A DNA stretch of 64,000 nucleotides, taken from positions 62,001 to 126,000 of the forward strand of contig NZ_CP084930.1 of assembly GCF_023822065.1 (NCBI RefSeq), given 5' to 3'. Source of the stretch: Sphingomonas morindae (GTDB taxonomy: Bacteria; Pseudomonadota; Alphaproteobacteria; Sphingomonadales; Sphingomonadaceae). Positions within the stretch are counted from its first letter, which is position 1; every line of letters begins with the position of its first letter. The notes beneath the pieces are model-generated. The model had not been told where the DNA came from and made no database searches. It saw only the letters and a program-made list of their open reading frames with translations. This document shows positions 26,787-38,226 of the stretch, piece by piece. Made by a program: the position numbers and the translations under genes.

Positions 26787-29048
26787 TCAGACGGCCTTCA
26801 TGCGGGTGAGTTCGGGAAGCGCGCGTTCCTCATCGCCATCGCCGCCCTCGCCGGCGAGCGGCGCGAGCGTGGCGGGATCGAGCAGGATGCGAACGATGGT
26901 GCCGCCGCCCGGGCGGTCGCGGAAACTGATCGTGCCGAAATGCTCCTCCACGATCTTGCGGACGATGGCGAGGCCCAGCCCGGTGCCGCCGGCGCGGGTG
27001 GTCATATAGGGCTCGGTCAGCCGCTCGCGCTCGGCGGGCAGGCCGATGCCGGTATCGGCCACCTCGATGGCGATCCGCCCCTCCTCTTCCACGATCGCCA
27101 TGGCGATATGCTCGGCCGCGCCGCGCTCCGGCTTCTCGACGATCGCCTCCACCGCATTCTTGACGACGTTGGTCAGCCCCTGGCCGAGCAGCCGGCGGTC
27201 GCACACCAGGATCGGCGAGGGATCGGGCGCGGCGAGATCGAAGCGGATGCCGGGATGCGCCACCTCGTGCAGGAACAGCGCCTGCCGCGCCACATCCACG
27301 ATCGGCTCCGGCTTGAACACGGGCTTGGGCATGCGCGCGAAGGAGGAAAACTCATCCACCATCCGCCGCAGATCGCCCACCTGGCGGACGATCGTCTGGG
27401 TCAGCCGCTCGAACACCGCCGGATCGGACTGGACCTCGCGGCCATAGCGCCGCTGCAGCCGCTCGGCGGCAAGCTGGATCGGGGTGAGCGGATTCTTGAT
27501 CTCGTGCGCGATCCGCCGCGCCACGTCGGACCAGGCGGCGCGGCGCTGGTCGAGCAGCTGCTGGGTGATGTCGTCGAAGGTCAGCACATAGCCGTCGGCG
27601 GAGGGCAGCACCGTCACGGCCAGCGTCCGCATGTCGCCGGCCGAGGCGAACTGCACCACCGCGTCGCGCGCCTCGGCGTCGATCAGCGGATCGAGTTCGG
27701 GCGCGATCTCCGCCAGCGGCCGGCCCACGGGATTATCGTCGCGCTGGGCGAGCAGCGCCTCGGCCGAGCGGTTGAGCAGCCGCACCCGCCGCTCGCGATC
27801 GACCGACAGCACGCCCGCCGACACGCCGCGCAGCACCGCTTCGGTCAGCGCGCGGCGCGCGTCGAGCTGGCGATTGGCGGCGACCAGCGCCCCCGTCTGC
27901 TCCTCCAGCCGCCGCGTCATGCGGTTGAAGGCGGTGGCCAGCACGCCGATCTCGTCGCGCTGCTTGGGCGCCGGCACGCGCACCGAGAGATCGCCCAGCG
28001 TGATCCGCCGCGCCCCCTCCATCAGCCCGGTGATCGGCCGGGTGATGCGATCGGCGACGGTGAAGGCGATCCAGATCGCGGCGGCGACGATCAGCAGCGA
28101 CAGCAGGAACAGGGCCGCATTGAACTGGAGCTGGAGCAGCCGCGAGCGCTCGATCAGCTGGCGGTAATCGCCGATCGCGGAGCTTGCGCGCGAAGCCTGC
28201 TTCAGCACCAGCGGATCCACCCGCCGCGAGGCGTAGAGATAGATCCCCGCGCGCGCATTGACGACGATGTGCGATTCGATCCGGTCGGGGGCCGATGTCG
28301 TCACCGGCTTGCCACGGCTGAGCCCCGCCACCATCGGCTCGGGCAGGAGCTGGCCGACCGGGCGATCGCGGTTCAGATTGGTGAAGGCCAGCAGATAGGG
28401 CGCCCGGTTGGGGCCGAGGCCGATCAGCGCCAGCTCGTTGAGGTGGCGATAGCTATATTGCTGGGCGAGGAAATAGGAGAATTTGGGATCGTCGACGGGC
28501 AGCCACGCCATGGTGTCGCGAAAGTCGCTCGCCATCGGCACCATCTCGTCGTCGAGCCGCTGGATGCTCTCGGCGACATAGGATTGCGCGACGCGGTCGG
28601 CGCTCTCCAGCACCGTCCGCGCCTTGTCCGAAAACCAGAAGGACACGCCATATTGGAAGAGCAGCGAGGCGAAGATCACCACGAACAGCGTCGGGATGGC
28701 GGCGATCAGCGAAAAGAGCGCCACCAGCCGGACATGCAGCCGCCCGCCCGCGCCGCCGGCGCGCCGCCGCGCCACGCGCCGCGCCAGCAGCACCATCACG
28801 CCGATCAGGGGCACGAGATTGCCTACCAGCAGCAGCGCCACCAGCGGCGGGCTGAGCTGGCGTTCGGGCGAACCGGATTCGCGGATCAGCGCCCAGCTGC
28901 CGGCGAGGATCAGCGCGGCGGCGATCAGCGTCGCGCCTTCCAGCAGGCCGAACAGCGAGCCACGCCGGAAGACGAGTGCCAGACGCCGACGCCAGCGCGG
29001 GAGGCGCGCCGTCGGCAGGGAGGAGGATCCGCCGCTCTTGGCCATCAT
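26787..29048 (-). CDS. ntrY: NtrY, membrane sensor histidine kinase
   Basis: 753 residues. Several N-terminal helices (about 38-58, 70-90, 108-130) and a further one near 345 bracket a periplasmic domain. Then come a HAMP domain (about 360-415), a PAS domain (about 425-500), a phosphoacceptor box RRIAHEIKNPLTPIQLAAER with His near 515, and an ATPase domain with N-box VVKNAVEAIV and G-boxes DTGIGLP and GGTGLGLAIV. It phosphorylates NtrX. The gene overlaps the start region of ntrX and follows ntrC by 77 bases on the same strand, so the whole block could be one transcript. Confidence 0.95.
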   Translation of the reverse strand: MMAKSGGSSSLPTARLPRWRRRLALVFRRGSLFGLLEGATLIAAALILAGSWALIRESGSPERQLSPPLVALLLVGNLVPLIGVMVLLARRVARRRAGGAGGRLHVRLVALFSLIAAIPTLFVVIFASLLFQYGVSFWFSDKARTVLESADRVAQSYVAESIQRLDDEMVPMASDFRDTMAWLPVDDPKFSYFLAQQYSYRHLNELALIGLGPNRAPYLLAFTNLNRDRPVGQLLPEPMVAGLSRGKPVTTSAPDRIESHIVVNARAGIYLYASRRVDPLVLKQASRASSAIGDYRQLIERSRLLQLQFNAALFLLSLLIVAAAIWIAFTVADRITRPITGLMEGARRITLGDLSVRVPAPKQRDEIGVLATAFNRMTRRLEEQTGALVAANRQLDARRALTEAVLRGVSAGVLSVDRERRVRLLNRSAEALLAQRDDNPVGRPLAEIAPELDPLIDAEARDAVVQFASAGDMRTLAVTVLPSADGYVLTFDDITQQLLDQRRAAWSDVARRIAHEIKNPLTPIQLAAERLQRRYGREVQSDPAVFERLTQTIVRQVGDLRRMVDEFSSFARMPKPVFKPEPIVDVARQALFLHEVAHPGIRFDLAAPDPSPILVCDRRLLGQGLTNVVKNAVEAIVEKPERGAAEHIAMAIVEEEGRIAIEVADTGIGLPAERERLTEPYMTTRAGGTGLGLAIVRKIVEEHFGTISFRDRPGGGTIVRILLDPATLAPLAGEGGDGDEERALPELTRMKAV

Positions 29049-29125
29049 CGTTGCAACCCTACCACAGTCGGTGGCGGGTTCAACACAGATATGGGTTAAC
29101 CGCGCGCGCCCTGTCCCGCTTCGGA

Positions 29126-30567
<1,442 letters not shown>

Positions 30568-30571
<4 letters not shown>

Positions 30572-31644
30572 GGGCGCGCACTCCGCGCCCGCGGCAGGAA
30601 GAGGCGGAACACCGTGCATTCGGGATGGCCCTCGCGAACATATTCGACGATCCCGCCCATCTCGCCGATCAGCTTCTCGACCAAGGCCAGGCCGAGGCCG
30701 GTGCCGCTCGGCTTGGACGAGACGAACGCATCGAAGAGATGGTCGAGCAGTTCGGCCGGCGCGCCCGGCCCGTCATCGATCACCGCCAGCTCGATCGGCA
30801 GCGACACGCGCGCGCCGCCGTCCCGCGCCAGCGAGAGGCCGTGGCGATAGGCGGTGCGCAGCGTGATGGTGCCGCCCGGCCCCGCCGCCTCCGCCGCGTT
30901 CTTGAGCAGATTGAGCAGGATCTGCACCAGCGCGTCGCGGTTGCCGAGAATTTCGGGCAATGACGGATCGTAGGCTTCGCGCAGCGTACAGCCGGCGGCG
31001 AAGCCGTTGGCCGCCACGTCGCGGACATGGCCGAGCACCGAATGCACGTTGATCGGCGCCAGCGGGCGCGGCCGCGTATCGGTCAGCCCCTCCATGCGGT
31101 CGATCAGCCCGGCGATGCGATCCACCTCGTCGCGGATCAGCCGGGTCAGCGCCCGCTGCTCGGGCGCGGCGTCGCTCTCGAGCAGCTGCGCGGCGCCGCG
31201 AATGCCCGACAGCGGGTTCTTCACCTCATGCGCCAGCAGGGCCGCCGCCGCCGCCGCGGGCAGCACCCGCCCGGCGCGATCGCCGCGCCGCGCGCTGGCA
31301 TCGTGGCTGGCGCGGCCATGGATGGTGAGGATACGCCAGCCCTTGCGCTCGGGCAGCGGCGCCACCGCGAGATCGACGCGCGCCGCGCGGCCGCCGGGCA
31401 GGATGATATCGAGATCGAAGGCGGCGAAGGGCTGGTCGGGCGCCATGCTCGTCAGCGGGTGGCCGATCAGCCGCTCGATGCCGCGCCCGATCAGCGCGGC
31501 GCGGGCGAGGTTCAGCAGCGTCTCGGCCGCGCCATTGCCCTCGCACACGCGCCCCTCGCCATCGATCACCAGCATGGCGACCGGCAGCGCGGCGAGCAGC
31601 TCGGCAATGGGCAGCGGACCGGCTGCGGAAGGGGCCGCGGCCAT
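30568..31644 (-). CDS. ntrB: NtrB, nitrogen sensor histidine kinase
   Basis: 358 residues, soluble. A PAS domain occupies about 12-115 ([20 protein letters not shown]), the phosphoacceptor box [19 protein letters not shown] has His near 140, and the ATPase domain includes the N-box [13 protein letters not shown] and the G-boxes IDDGPGAP and [12 protein letters not shown]. In the family, PII protein controls its kinase and phosphatase balance. The gene lies 8 bases after dusB and overlaps ntrC. This dusB-ntrB-ntrC order is the nifR3-ntrBC arrangement seen across Alphaproteobacteria. Confidence 0.96.
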
Positions 31645-31652
31645 GAGCGGGA

Positions 31653-32657
31653 TCAGGCGGCCGCCCGCGCCCGCCAGGGGCGGTAGAATTCGTCGAGCAT
31701 CGCCAGCACCCGCCGCGCGTCGGGCTCGCGGTTCACCGCATTCCGGAAATCGGCCGAGCCCGGCAGGCCCTTGGTGTACCAGCCAATATGCTTGCGCGCC
31801 ATGTTGACGCCCGTCTCGGTGCCGTAATGGCTCAGCATCCGCTGATAATGCTCGACGATCACGGCATATTGCTCGTCCAGCGAAGGATCGTCCAGCCGCT
31901 CGCCCGCCGTCAGCGCGCGCATCGTCTGGGCGAGCAGCCAGGGCCGGCCATAGCTGCCCCGCCCGATCATCACCCCGTCCGCGCCCGACTGGCGAAGCGC
32001 CTCGATCGCATCGTCGGGGGTGCAGATATCGCCATTGACGATCACCGGCACCGACACCGCGTCCTTGACGCGGCGGACAAAGGCCCAGTCGGCCGAGCCC
32101 TTGTACATCTGGTTGCGGGTGCGGCCATGCACCGTGATCATCTTGACGCCTAGATCCTCGGCGATGCGCGCCAGCTCGGGCGCGTTGAGGCTGGCATGAT
32201 CCCAGCCCATGCGCATCTTGAGCGTGACCGGCACCGACACCGCCTCGACCGTCGCCTTGATGATCGCGGTGGCGAGCGGCAGCTCGCGCATCAGCGCCGA
32301 GCCGGCATCGCCGTTCACCACCTTGCGCACGGGGCAGCCCATGTTGATGTCGATGATCGCGGCGCCGCGATCCTGGTTGAGCCGCGCCGCCTCCGCCATC
32401 TCGGCCGGCGCGCAGCCCACCAGCTGCATCGAAACCGGCTCCTCGGCCGGATCCCAGGCCGCCTTCTGGATCGATTGCCGCGTCTCGCGGATTGCGGCCT
32501 GGCTGGCGATCATCTCGGTGACGTTAAGCCCCGATCCATAGCGCCGCACCAGCGTGCGGAAGGGCAGATCGCTGACACCCGTCATCGGCGCCAGGATCAC
32601 CGGCGTGTCGATGGTGACGGCGCCGATCTGGATCGGCCGGAGAAGCGGCTGCGCCAT
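31653..32657 (-). CDS. dusB: tRNA-dihydrouridine synthase B (NifR3)
   Basis: 334 residues, an FMN-binding TIM barrel that reduces uridines in the D loop of tRNA. Landmarks are [20 protein letters not shown] (18-37), [19 protein letters not shown] with the catalytic Cys near 105, and FMN-site strands [19 protein letters not shown] and [16 protein letters not shown]. It leads the ntrBC transcript and is divergent from ispDF, 102 bases away. The link between dusB and nitrogen regulation is a known synteny; its cause is unclear. Confidence 0.96.
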   Translation of the reverse strand: MAQPLLRPIQIGAVTIDTPVILAPMTGVSDLPFRTLVRRYGSGLNVTEMIASQAAIRETRQSIQKAAWDPAEEPVSMQLVGCAPAEMAEAARLNQDRGAAIIDINMGCPVRKVVNGDAGSALMRELPLATAIIKATVEAVSVPVTLKMRMGWDHASLNAPELARIAEDLGVKMITVHGRTRNQMYKGSADWAFVRRVKDAVSVPVIVNGDICTPDDAIEALRQSGADGVMIGRGSYGRPWLLAQTMRALTAGERLDDPSLDEQYAVIVEHYQRMLSHYGTETGVNMARKHIGWYTKGLPGSADFRNAVNREPDARRVLAMLDEFYRPWRARAAA

Positions 32658-32759
32658 GGTCTGAATCTGCCTGAAAAAGAGGCACGCGCCTAGCGCGAAA
32701 CCGGCGCGCCGGCAAGTTCCGCTTTCGGCGCGCGCGCGGGAGCGCTAAGGCGCCGGCCA

Positions 32760-33899
32760 ATGACCGACCTTCGCATCGCCGCCCTGATCGTCGCCGGCGG
32801 CACCGGCGCCCGCTTCGGGGGCAGCCCCAAACAATATCGTCCGCTCGGCGGCCGCTCCGTCATCGCCCATGGCTTTGACGGCTTCGCCGGCCTGCCCGTG
32901 CATCTGGTCGTCGGCGCCGGGCAGGAGGACGCGCTGCGCGCCGCGCTCGGCGATCGCGTGCCCGCCAGCATCAGCACCGGCGGCGCCACCCGCCGCGCCT
33001 CGGTGCGCGCGGGGCTGGAAGCGATCGCGGCGGCGGGCGGCGCCGATCTGGTGCTGATCCACGATGCCGCGCGCCCCGGCCTTCCCGCCGCGGTGCGCGC
33101 GCGGCTGATCGCGGCGCTCGCCACCGCCGAGGCCGCCATCCCGGTGCTGCCCGTGGTCGATACGCTGGTGCGCGTCGCCGCCGGCCAGGCGGGCGATACC
33201 GTGCCGCGCGAGGGGCTTGGCCGGGTTCAGACGCCGCAGGCCTTTCACTTTCCCGCGATCCTCGCCGCGCATCGCGCTTGGTCCGGCGCGGACGAACCCA
33301 CCGATGACGCGCAGGTCGCCCGTGCCGCCGGCCTCGCCGTCCAGATCGTCGAAGGAGACGCTGCCTTGGAAAAGATCACCCACGAGGCCGATCTCGCCGC
33401 CGCCGCCGCCCGGCTGCTGGTGCCGCGCGTTGGCATCGGCTATGATGTCCATGCCTTCGATGCGGGGGATCATGTCATGCTGTGCGGCGTGCGCGTACCC
33501 CATGATCGCGCGCTGGCCGGGCATAGCGACGCCGATGTCGGCCTCCACGCCATCACCGACGCGCTGCTCGGCACGATCGCGGACGGCGATATCGGCAGCC
33601 ATTTTCCGCCGTCCGACCCGCGCTGGAAAGGCGCGGAGAGCGGCCAGTTCCTCAGCCATGCCGCCGGCCTGGTGCGCGCCGCCGGCGGCGTGATCGATCA
33701 TGTCGACTGCACCATCATCTGCGAGGCGCCCAAGGTCGGCCCGCACCGCGACGCGATGCGCGCGCGCGTGGCGGCGCTGCTCGATCTGCCGATCGGCCGG
33801 GTCAGCATCAAGGCCACCACCACCGAGCGGCTCGGCTTCACCGGGCGCCAGGAAGGCATGGCGGCGCAGGCGATCGCGAGCGTCAGGCTGCCGGCATGA
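32760..33899 (+). CDS. ispDF: Bifunctional IspD/IspF (MEP pathway)
   Basis: 379 residues joining two non-consecutive enzymes of the non-mevalonate isoprenoid pathway. IspD (about 1-220) makes CDP-methylerythritol: [20 protein letters not shown] at its start is the CTP-binding motif. IspF (about 222-379) forms the cyclic diphosphate: [20 protein letters not shown] has the zinc-binding Asp and His, and [19 protein letters not shown] is the second metal site. The fusion is common in Alphaproteobacteria. The stop overlaps the start of the next gene (ATGA). Only a short gap separates it from divergent dusB. Confidence 0.97.
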   Translation: MTDLRIAALIVAGGTGARFGGSPKQYRPLGGRSVIAHGFDGFAGLPVHLVVGAGQEDALRAALGDRVPASISTGGATRRASVRAGLEAIAAAGGADLVLIHDAARPGLPAAVRARLIAALATAEAAIPVLPVVDTLVRVAAGQAGDTVPREGLGRVQTPQAFHFPAILAAHRAWSGADEPTDDAQVARAAGLAVQIVEGDAALEKITHEADLAAAAARLLVPRVGIGYDVHAFDAGDHVMLCGVRVPHDRALAGHSDADVGLHAITDALLGTIADGDIGSHFPPSDPRWKGAESGQFLSHAAGLVRAAGGVIDHVDCTIICEAPKVGPHRDAMRARVAALLDLPIGRVSIKATTTERLGFTGRQEGMAAQAIASVRLPA

Positions 33900-34408
33900 G
33901 ACGCGCCTGGCTGCTTGCCGGGCTCCTCGCCGCGGCCGGCGCCCAGGCGCGCGCCGCCTGTCTCGGCCCGGACGAGCAGCGCATCCTGTTCAGCCTCGCT
34001 CTGCCCGACGCGATCGAGGCGCTGGCCAAGCGCTGCGGCCCGGTGCTGGGCCGCGACGCCTTCCTGCCGCGCCAGGGGGCGGCGCTGGCGGCGCGCTACC
34101 GGCGCGAGGCGCCGGCCGATCCCGCACGCGCGCGCAAGGCGATCGAGGCCGCGACCGGGCAGGATTTCTCCTTTCTCGCCGATGACGACAGCGTCACCGC
34201 GCTCGCCGCGCAATTCGTGGAGAAGGCGGTGGAACGCCATGTCGCCACCAAGGATTGCGCGACCGTGGACGGGCTGATCGGCCTGGCCGCGCCGCTGCGC
34301 GCCGACGCCATGGCCGAGGCCTTGCTGCTCGGCCTGCAGCTGTCCGGCTCCGAAACCATAGCGGGCGTGCCCCTGTGCCGCCCGGATCAAGAGGGTTCCC
34401 GTCCATGA
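33896..34408 (+). CDS. Small exported protein of unknown function, coupled to ispDF and cinA
   Basis: 170 residues. [20 protein letters not shown] is a Sec signal peptide, with cleavage predicted right after it and a cysteine as the second mature residue. The rest is alpha-helical with three more cysteines (near 47, 122 and 161). No family is recognised. Start and stop overlap ispDF (ATGA) and cinA (ATGA), so the three genes are translationally coupled. That position is widely used by small sphingomonad genes of unknown role. Confidence 0.7.
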   Translation: MRRAWLLAGLLAAAGAQARAACLGPDEQRILFSLALPDAIEALAKRCGPVLGRDAFLPRQGAALAARYRREAPADPARARKAIEAATGQDFSFLADDDSVTALAAQFVEKAVERHVATKDCATVDGLIGLAAPLRADAMAEALLLGLQLSGSETIAGVPLCRPDQEGSRP

Positions 34409-34920
34409 GCGACAATCTTCCCGATGCGCTGACCGCGCTTGCCACCCGTGTCGTCGAGGAAAATCGCGATGCCGGGCTGCGTATCGCGGTGGCGGAAAGC
34501 TGCACCGGCGGCCTGGTCGCCGCCGCGATCACCGAGGTGGCCGGCTGCTCGGCCGTGTTCGAGGGCGGCTTCGTCAGCTATTCGAACCAGTTCAAGCAGC
34601 AGCACCTGCATGTCGCCGGCGATGTGCTGGAAACCTTCGGCGCCGTGTCGGTCGCCACCGCCTGGGCGATGGCGCAGGGCGTGCTCGCCGTGACCGACGC
34701 GGACGTGGCGGTGGCGATCACCGGCATCGCCGGGCCGGGCGGCGGCAGCGAGAAGAAGCCCGTCGGCACCGTCGTCTTCGCCCGCGCGACGCGCGACGGC
34801 GATCCGGACGAGGTGGTGGCCGATCTGCGCGAATTCGGCGATCTCGGCCGCGCCGCCATTCGCCGGCAGGCCGCGCTCTGCGCGCTGGAACTGCTGCTGC
34901 CCCCGCACCCGCAGGGCTGA
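34405..34920 (+). CDS. pncC: CinA family protein (nicotinamide-nucleotide amidohydrolase, PncC)
   Basis: 171 residues, matching the stand-alone C-terminal domain of CinA. Landmarks are RIAVAESCTGGLVAAAITEV (about 25-44), FVSYSNQFKQQHLHV near 60 and AITGIAGPGGGSEKKPVGTV near 110. The enzyme deamidates nicotinamide mononucleotide, salvaging NAD precursors. No N-terminal MoaB-like domain is present. The start overlaps the previous gene. A short hairpin follows the stop at 34945-34966. Confidence 0.93.
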   Translation: MSDNLPDALTALATRVVEENRDAGLRIAVAESCTGGLVAAAITEVAGCSAVFEGGFVSYSNQFKQQHLHVAGDVLETFGAVSVATAWAMAQGVLAVTDADVAVAITGIAGPGGGSEKKPVGTVVFARATRDGDPDEVVADLREFGDLGRAAIRRQAALCALELLLPPHPQG

Positions 34921-34944
34921 CGCGCCCCCTCTCCGCCGAGTCGC

Positions 34945-34966
34945 GGCCGGATCGGTTGGTCCGGCC
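34945..34966. terminator. Hairpin after cinA
   Basis: GGCCGGA (34945-34951) pairs with TCCGGCC (34960-34966) around an 8-base loop. It is followed by a G-run, not a T-run, so its role in termination is uncertain. Confidence 0.3.
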
Positions 34967-35078
34967 GGGGGGGGAGTCGCGCGTCCCGCGAAACCGGCGC
35001 CGGAGCAAAAAGCGCATGTTCCAGAGCCGCTTCGGCCTGGCCGCAGCAAAGATCTTCTATAATAAAAGTGCCACAGTG

Positions 35079-35107
35079 TTGACTCATTCCGAGTCATACG
35101 CATTCTA
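35079..35107 (+). promoter_or_regulatory. Probable promoter of the Oar-like receptor with an overlapping palindrome
   Basis: In an AT-rich island 75-100 bases upstream of the receptor start, TTGACT (35079-35084) is followed after 17 bases by ATTCTA (35102-35107). TGACTC-attcc-GAGTCA (35080-35096), a perfect 6-base inverted repeat, overlaps the -35 element and could be an operator. No regulator is next to it. Confidence 0.45.
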
Positions 35108-35179
35108 TCCTCCATCGGCTTATGAGGAGTCGCCGTAAGGCGCCCCGTTTGCGAAGTATTTTGGGGGGTTCGTCTCACA

Positions 35180-38100
35180 ATGCGGAAAATGGGATCGACG
35201 CGGCGTGCCGCGGCGGGCAGATGCCTAGTGACTCTACTTGGCGCTTGCTCAGTGTTTTCACTAGTATCTCTTCCCCTCACGCCCGCCTGTGCGCAGGATT
35301 TCCAGTACGTTACTGCCAGCGGCCAGATCATGGGGCCTTCGGGCGAAACCATCGCTGGGGCGGAGGTGCGCGTCCGGTCCGAGGCCCAGGGATTCACGCG
35401 CGTCACCGTGACACGGAGCGACGGCAGCTATTCCATCAACAGCCTGCCGCCGGGGCGCTACACGGTGACCGTCACCGCCCCGGGCTTTCAGCCGCTGCAA
35501 CGCGCCGGCGTGGATCTTTCCAGCGGACAAAGCGCCAACAGCTTCCGCCTCGCCGCGCTCGAGGGCCAGGGACAGGCCATTCTCGTCACCGCCGGGCGGC
35601 GTCAGGTGCTGGATTTCACGAGCACGGCGACCGGCGCCGCGCTCGAGATAAGCGATCTGTCGCGCCGGTTGCCGCTCGGCCGAAGCCTCACCGACGCGAT
35701 CCTGCTCGCGCCGGGCACCACCCCCGGCGACAGCGCCTTCGGCAACCTGGCGAGTGTGACGGGTTCGTCCGTCTCGGAAAATCAATTCTACGTAAACGGC
35801 CTGAACATCACCAGCTTCCACAAGGGCCTGGGATCAGCGACCGTACCATATGACTTCTACCAGACGGTCGATGTGCGCAATGGCGGCTATTCGGCGGAGT
35901 TCGGCCGCGCCACGGGCGGCCTCACCATCGCCACCACCAAGTCCGGCTCGAACCGCTGGCACGCCGGCAGCATCTTCACCATCGAGCCGGACTTCGTGAA
36001 CGCGCTGGCGCCCAACACCTACGCTGCCGACAACGACGCCTATAAGTCGGAGCATTTCGAGGCCTATTTCTACGGCTCGGGTCCGATCATCAAGGATCGC
36101 CTGTTCTTCTACGCCTTTGCCAATCCGCGCGACGTGCGCAGCGGCGGCGGCAGCCTCGCGGCGAACAGCTATTACGAAGGCGTCGGCAAGGTCACCTTCT
36201 GGGGCGGCAAGATCGACGCCATCCCATTAGACGGGCACCGGCTCGAATTCACCTATTTCGATACCAGCGGTCCCGGGCGCAGTTCCAGCCGGCGCTATGA
36301 TCCGAACACCAATGCGCTGGGCGCGATCACCAGCCGCCGCACCAGCGACGGCATCGGCCGCAATTTCGTCGGCCGATACACGGCGGCGCTCAGCCACTGG
36401 CTCAGCCTGTCCGGCGCCTATGGCGAATCGAAGCAGGGCGGCACGTCGATGCCCACCAATCTCCTGCCGCCGGTGACGGACCAACGCTCGGGCACGGCGC
36501 GCACCATCGGCAATCCCGATGCCGGCATCGCCAGCGCGATCCAGCACCGGCGCTTCTACCGTTTCGATGGCGATCTCGATTTCAGCCTGCTCGGCCATCA
36601 TCATGTACGGGCCGGCTTGGATCATGAGGACCTGGACGTGACGGTACGCGGCGAGGTGACGGGCGGCGCCTCCTGGACCTATTACAAGGCCGGCGAGAAA
36701 AACCGCTACGCACCGCGCGGCACCGAATTTGCGGCGGGGCGCGTCTACACCAATAATGGTCGCTTCCGCACCGTGAACCAGGCCTTCTATGTCGAGGACA
36801 GCTGGTCGATGCTACACGACCGCGTGACGCTTCGGCTCGGCCTGCGCGACGACCGGTTCGAAAACCGCAACGTGGCCGGAAAGACGTTCTACACATCCGG
36901 CGATCAATTTGGGCCGCGCATCGGCCTGACGGTCGATCCCTTCGGCGACAAGCGCACCAAGCTCTACGCGACCTTCAGCCGCTTCTTCCTGCCCATCCCC
37001 ACCAACACCAATGCCCGATTGGCCGGAGCCGAGCTGGACTATACGCGCTGTTACGCACTGGCCGGCGTCAATGCCGACGGCACCCCGATCCTTGGCGATC
37101 CGCTTGCGTTCAGCGGCGCGCGGGCGGATTGCCCGGGCAGCACCGCGCGCAATTGCCGGCTCATCGGCGATGGCTCGCCCAAGCCGACCGAGGCCGTGGT
37201 CAGCCAGTCGCTCAAGCCCCAGTCGGTCGACGAGTTCATCGTCGGCGCCGAACATCGGCTGGATCAGCATCTGCGGCTCGGCCTCTACGCCACCTATCGC
37301 ACGCTCAACCGATCGCTCGAGGATGCCGCGATCGATCTGGCGGTGCTGCGCTACTGCACGCGGAACGGGATCGAAGGGTGCGACGATATCTGGTCGGGCT
37401 TCCACCAATATGTGCTGCTCAACCCCGGCTCCGACGCGCGCATCACCCTGTCCAATCCGATCGCCGGCGAGAGCGGGCTTCGCACCGTCGATTTCTCCGC
37501 CGGCGATCTCGGCTATCCCAAGGCCAAGCGTACCTATTTCGGCGTCACCGCGACGCTCGACCGCGATTGGGACGGACGGTTCGAGCTGCACGGCTCCTAT
37601 GTCTGGTCCAAGAACAAGGGCAATATCGAAGGCGGCGTCAAATCGGACAATGGCCAGACCGATTCCGGCCTGACCGAGGATTTCGACCAGCCCGGCCTGA
37701 CCAACGGCTCCTATGGCTATCTGCCCAACGACAGGCGGCACGTCTTCAAACTATACGGCGCCTACCAGCTGCTTCCCAAGTTCCGGCTCGGCTTCGACTT
37801 TTCCGCCTCCTCGCCGCGACGCTTCGGCTGTATCGGGCTGGTGCCGGACGAGGTCGATCCGTTCGCCAACGCCTATGGCGCCGCCGGCCGCTATTGCCGC
37901 CTCGCCAACGGCCAGCTCGACGCCAAGAATCCCGTCGTGCTGGTTCCGCGCGCCACCGCCTTCAAGAGCGACTGGGTAACGCGCTTGGATGCCTCGCTGA
38001 CCTTCCTGCCGCGCCCCAAGAACGAGGACCTGGCTGTCCAGATCAGCGTGTTCAACCTGTTCAACCAGCACGCCGTGGTCACCCGCAGCGAATATGGCAG

Positions 38101-38194
38101 CGACGGCTCGGGCGAACCGACCCGCACCTATCGCCTCCCCACCGAATATCAGAGCCCGCGCTCCGCCCGCTTGACCGTGAGGCTCGGTTTCTAG
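35180..38194 (+). CDS. Oar-like TonB-dependent outer membrane receptor
   Basis: 1004 residues. A signal peptide of about 38 residues ends at SLVSLPLTPACAQ. A carboxypeptidase-regulatory-like (CarboxypepD_reg) domain spans about 45-130, with ASGQIMGPSGETIAGAEVRV and SYSINSLPPGRYTVTVTAPG. The plug follows (about 155-260, SVSENQFYVNGLNITSFHKG and FGRATGGLTIATTKSG), then a large beta barrel ending in the terminal Phe (LTVRLGF). Such receptors import oligopeptides, polysaccharides or siderophores through TonB. No classical TonB box is obvious. ATG at 35180 follows a GGGGGG stretch at short distance. The gene stands alone between cinA and the RatA-like gene, so its ligand is unknown. Confidence 0.92.
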   Translation: MRKMGSTRRAAAGRCLVTLLGACSVFSLVSLPLTPACAQDFQYVTASGQIMGPSGETIAGAEVRVRSEAQGFTRVTVTRSDGSYSINSLPPGRYTVTVTAPGFQPLQRAGVDLSSGQSANSFRLAALEGQGQAILVTAGRRQVLDFTSTATGAALEISDLSRRLPLGRSLTDAILLAPGTTPGDSAFGNLASVTGSSVSENQFYVNGLNITSFHKGLGSATVPYDFYQTVDVRNGGYSAEFGRATGGLTIATTKSGSNRWHAGSIFTIEPDFVNALAPNTYAADNDAYKSEHFEAYFYGSGPIIKDRLFFYAFANPRDVRSGGGSLAANSYYEGVGKVTFWGGKIDAIPLDGHRLEFTYFDTSGPGRSSSRRYDPNTNALGAITSRRTSDGIGRNFVGRYTAALSHWLSLSGAYGESKQGGTSMPTNLLPPVTDQRSGTARTIGNPDAGIASAIQHRRFYRFDGDLDFSLLGHHHVRAGLDHEDLDVTVRGEVTGGASWTYYKAGEKNRYAPRGTEFAAGRVYTNNGRFRTVNQAFYVEDSWSMLHDRVTLRLGLRDDRFENRNVAGKTFYTSGDQFGPRIGLTVDPFGDKRTKLYATFSRFFLPIPTNTNARLAGAELDYTRCYALAGVNADGTPILGDPLAFSGARADCPGSTARNCRLIGDGSPKPTEAVVSQSLKPQSVDEFIVGAEHRLDQHLRLGLYATYRTLNRSLEDAAIDLAVLRYCTRNGIEGCDDIWSGFHQYVLLNPGSDARITLSNPIAGESGLRTVDFSAGDLGYPKAKRTYFGVTATLDRDWDGRFELHGSYVWSKNKGNIEGGVKSDNGQTDSGLTEDFDQPGLTNGSYGYLPNDRRHVFKLYGAYQLLPKFRLGFDFSASSPRRFGCIGLVPDEVDPFANAYGAAGRYCRLANGQLDAKNPVVLVPRATAFKSDWVTRLDASLTFLPRPKNEDLAVQISVFNLFNQHAVVTRSEYGSDGSGEPTRTYRLPTEYQSPRSARLTVRLGF

Positions 38195-38226
38195 CCCGGA
38201 TCGGCGCTCGGCTGACCGCGCCGCCG

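Noticed and set aside
26784-29099. 771-codon plus frame opposite ntrY
   Set aside because: Shadow of ntrY; repeats such as HRDG and GEQ reflect antisense codons.
34921-35179. Riboswitch upstream of the TonB-dependent receptor
   Set aside because: I looked for cobalamin-type conserved boxes and did not find them; only a promoter-like patch and a short hairpin are present.
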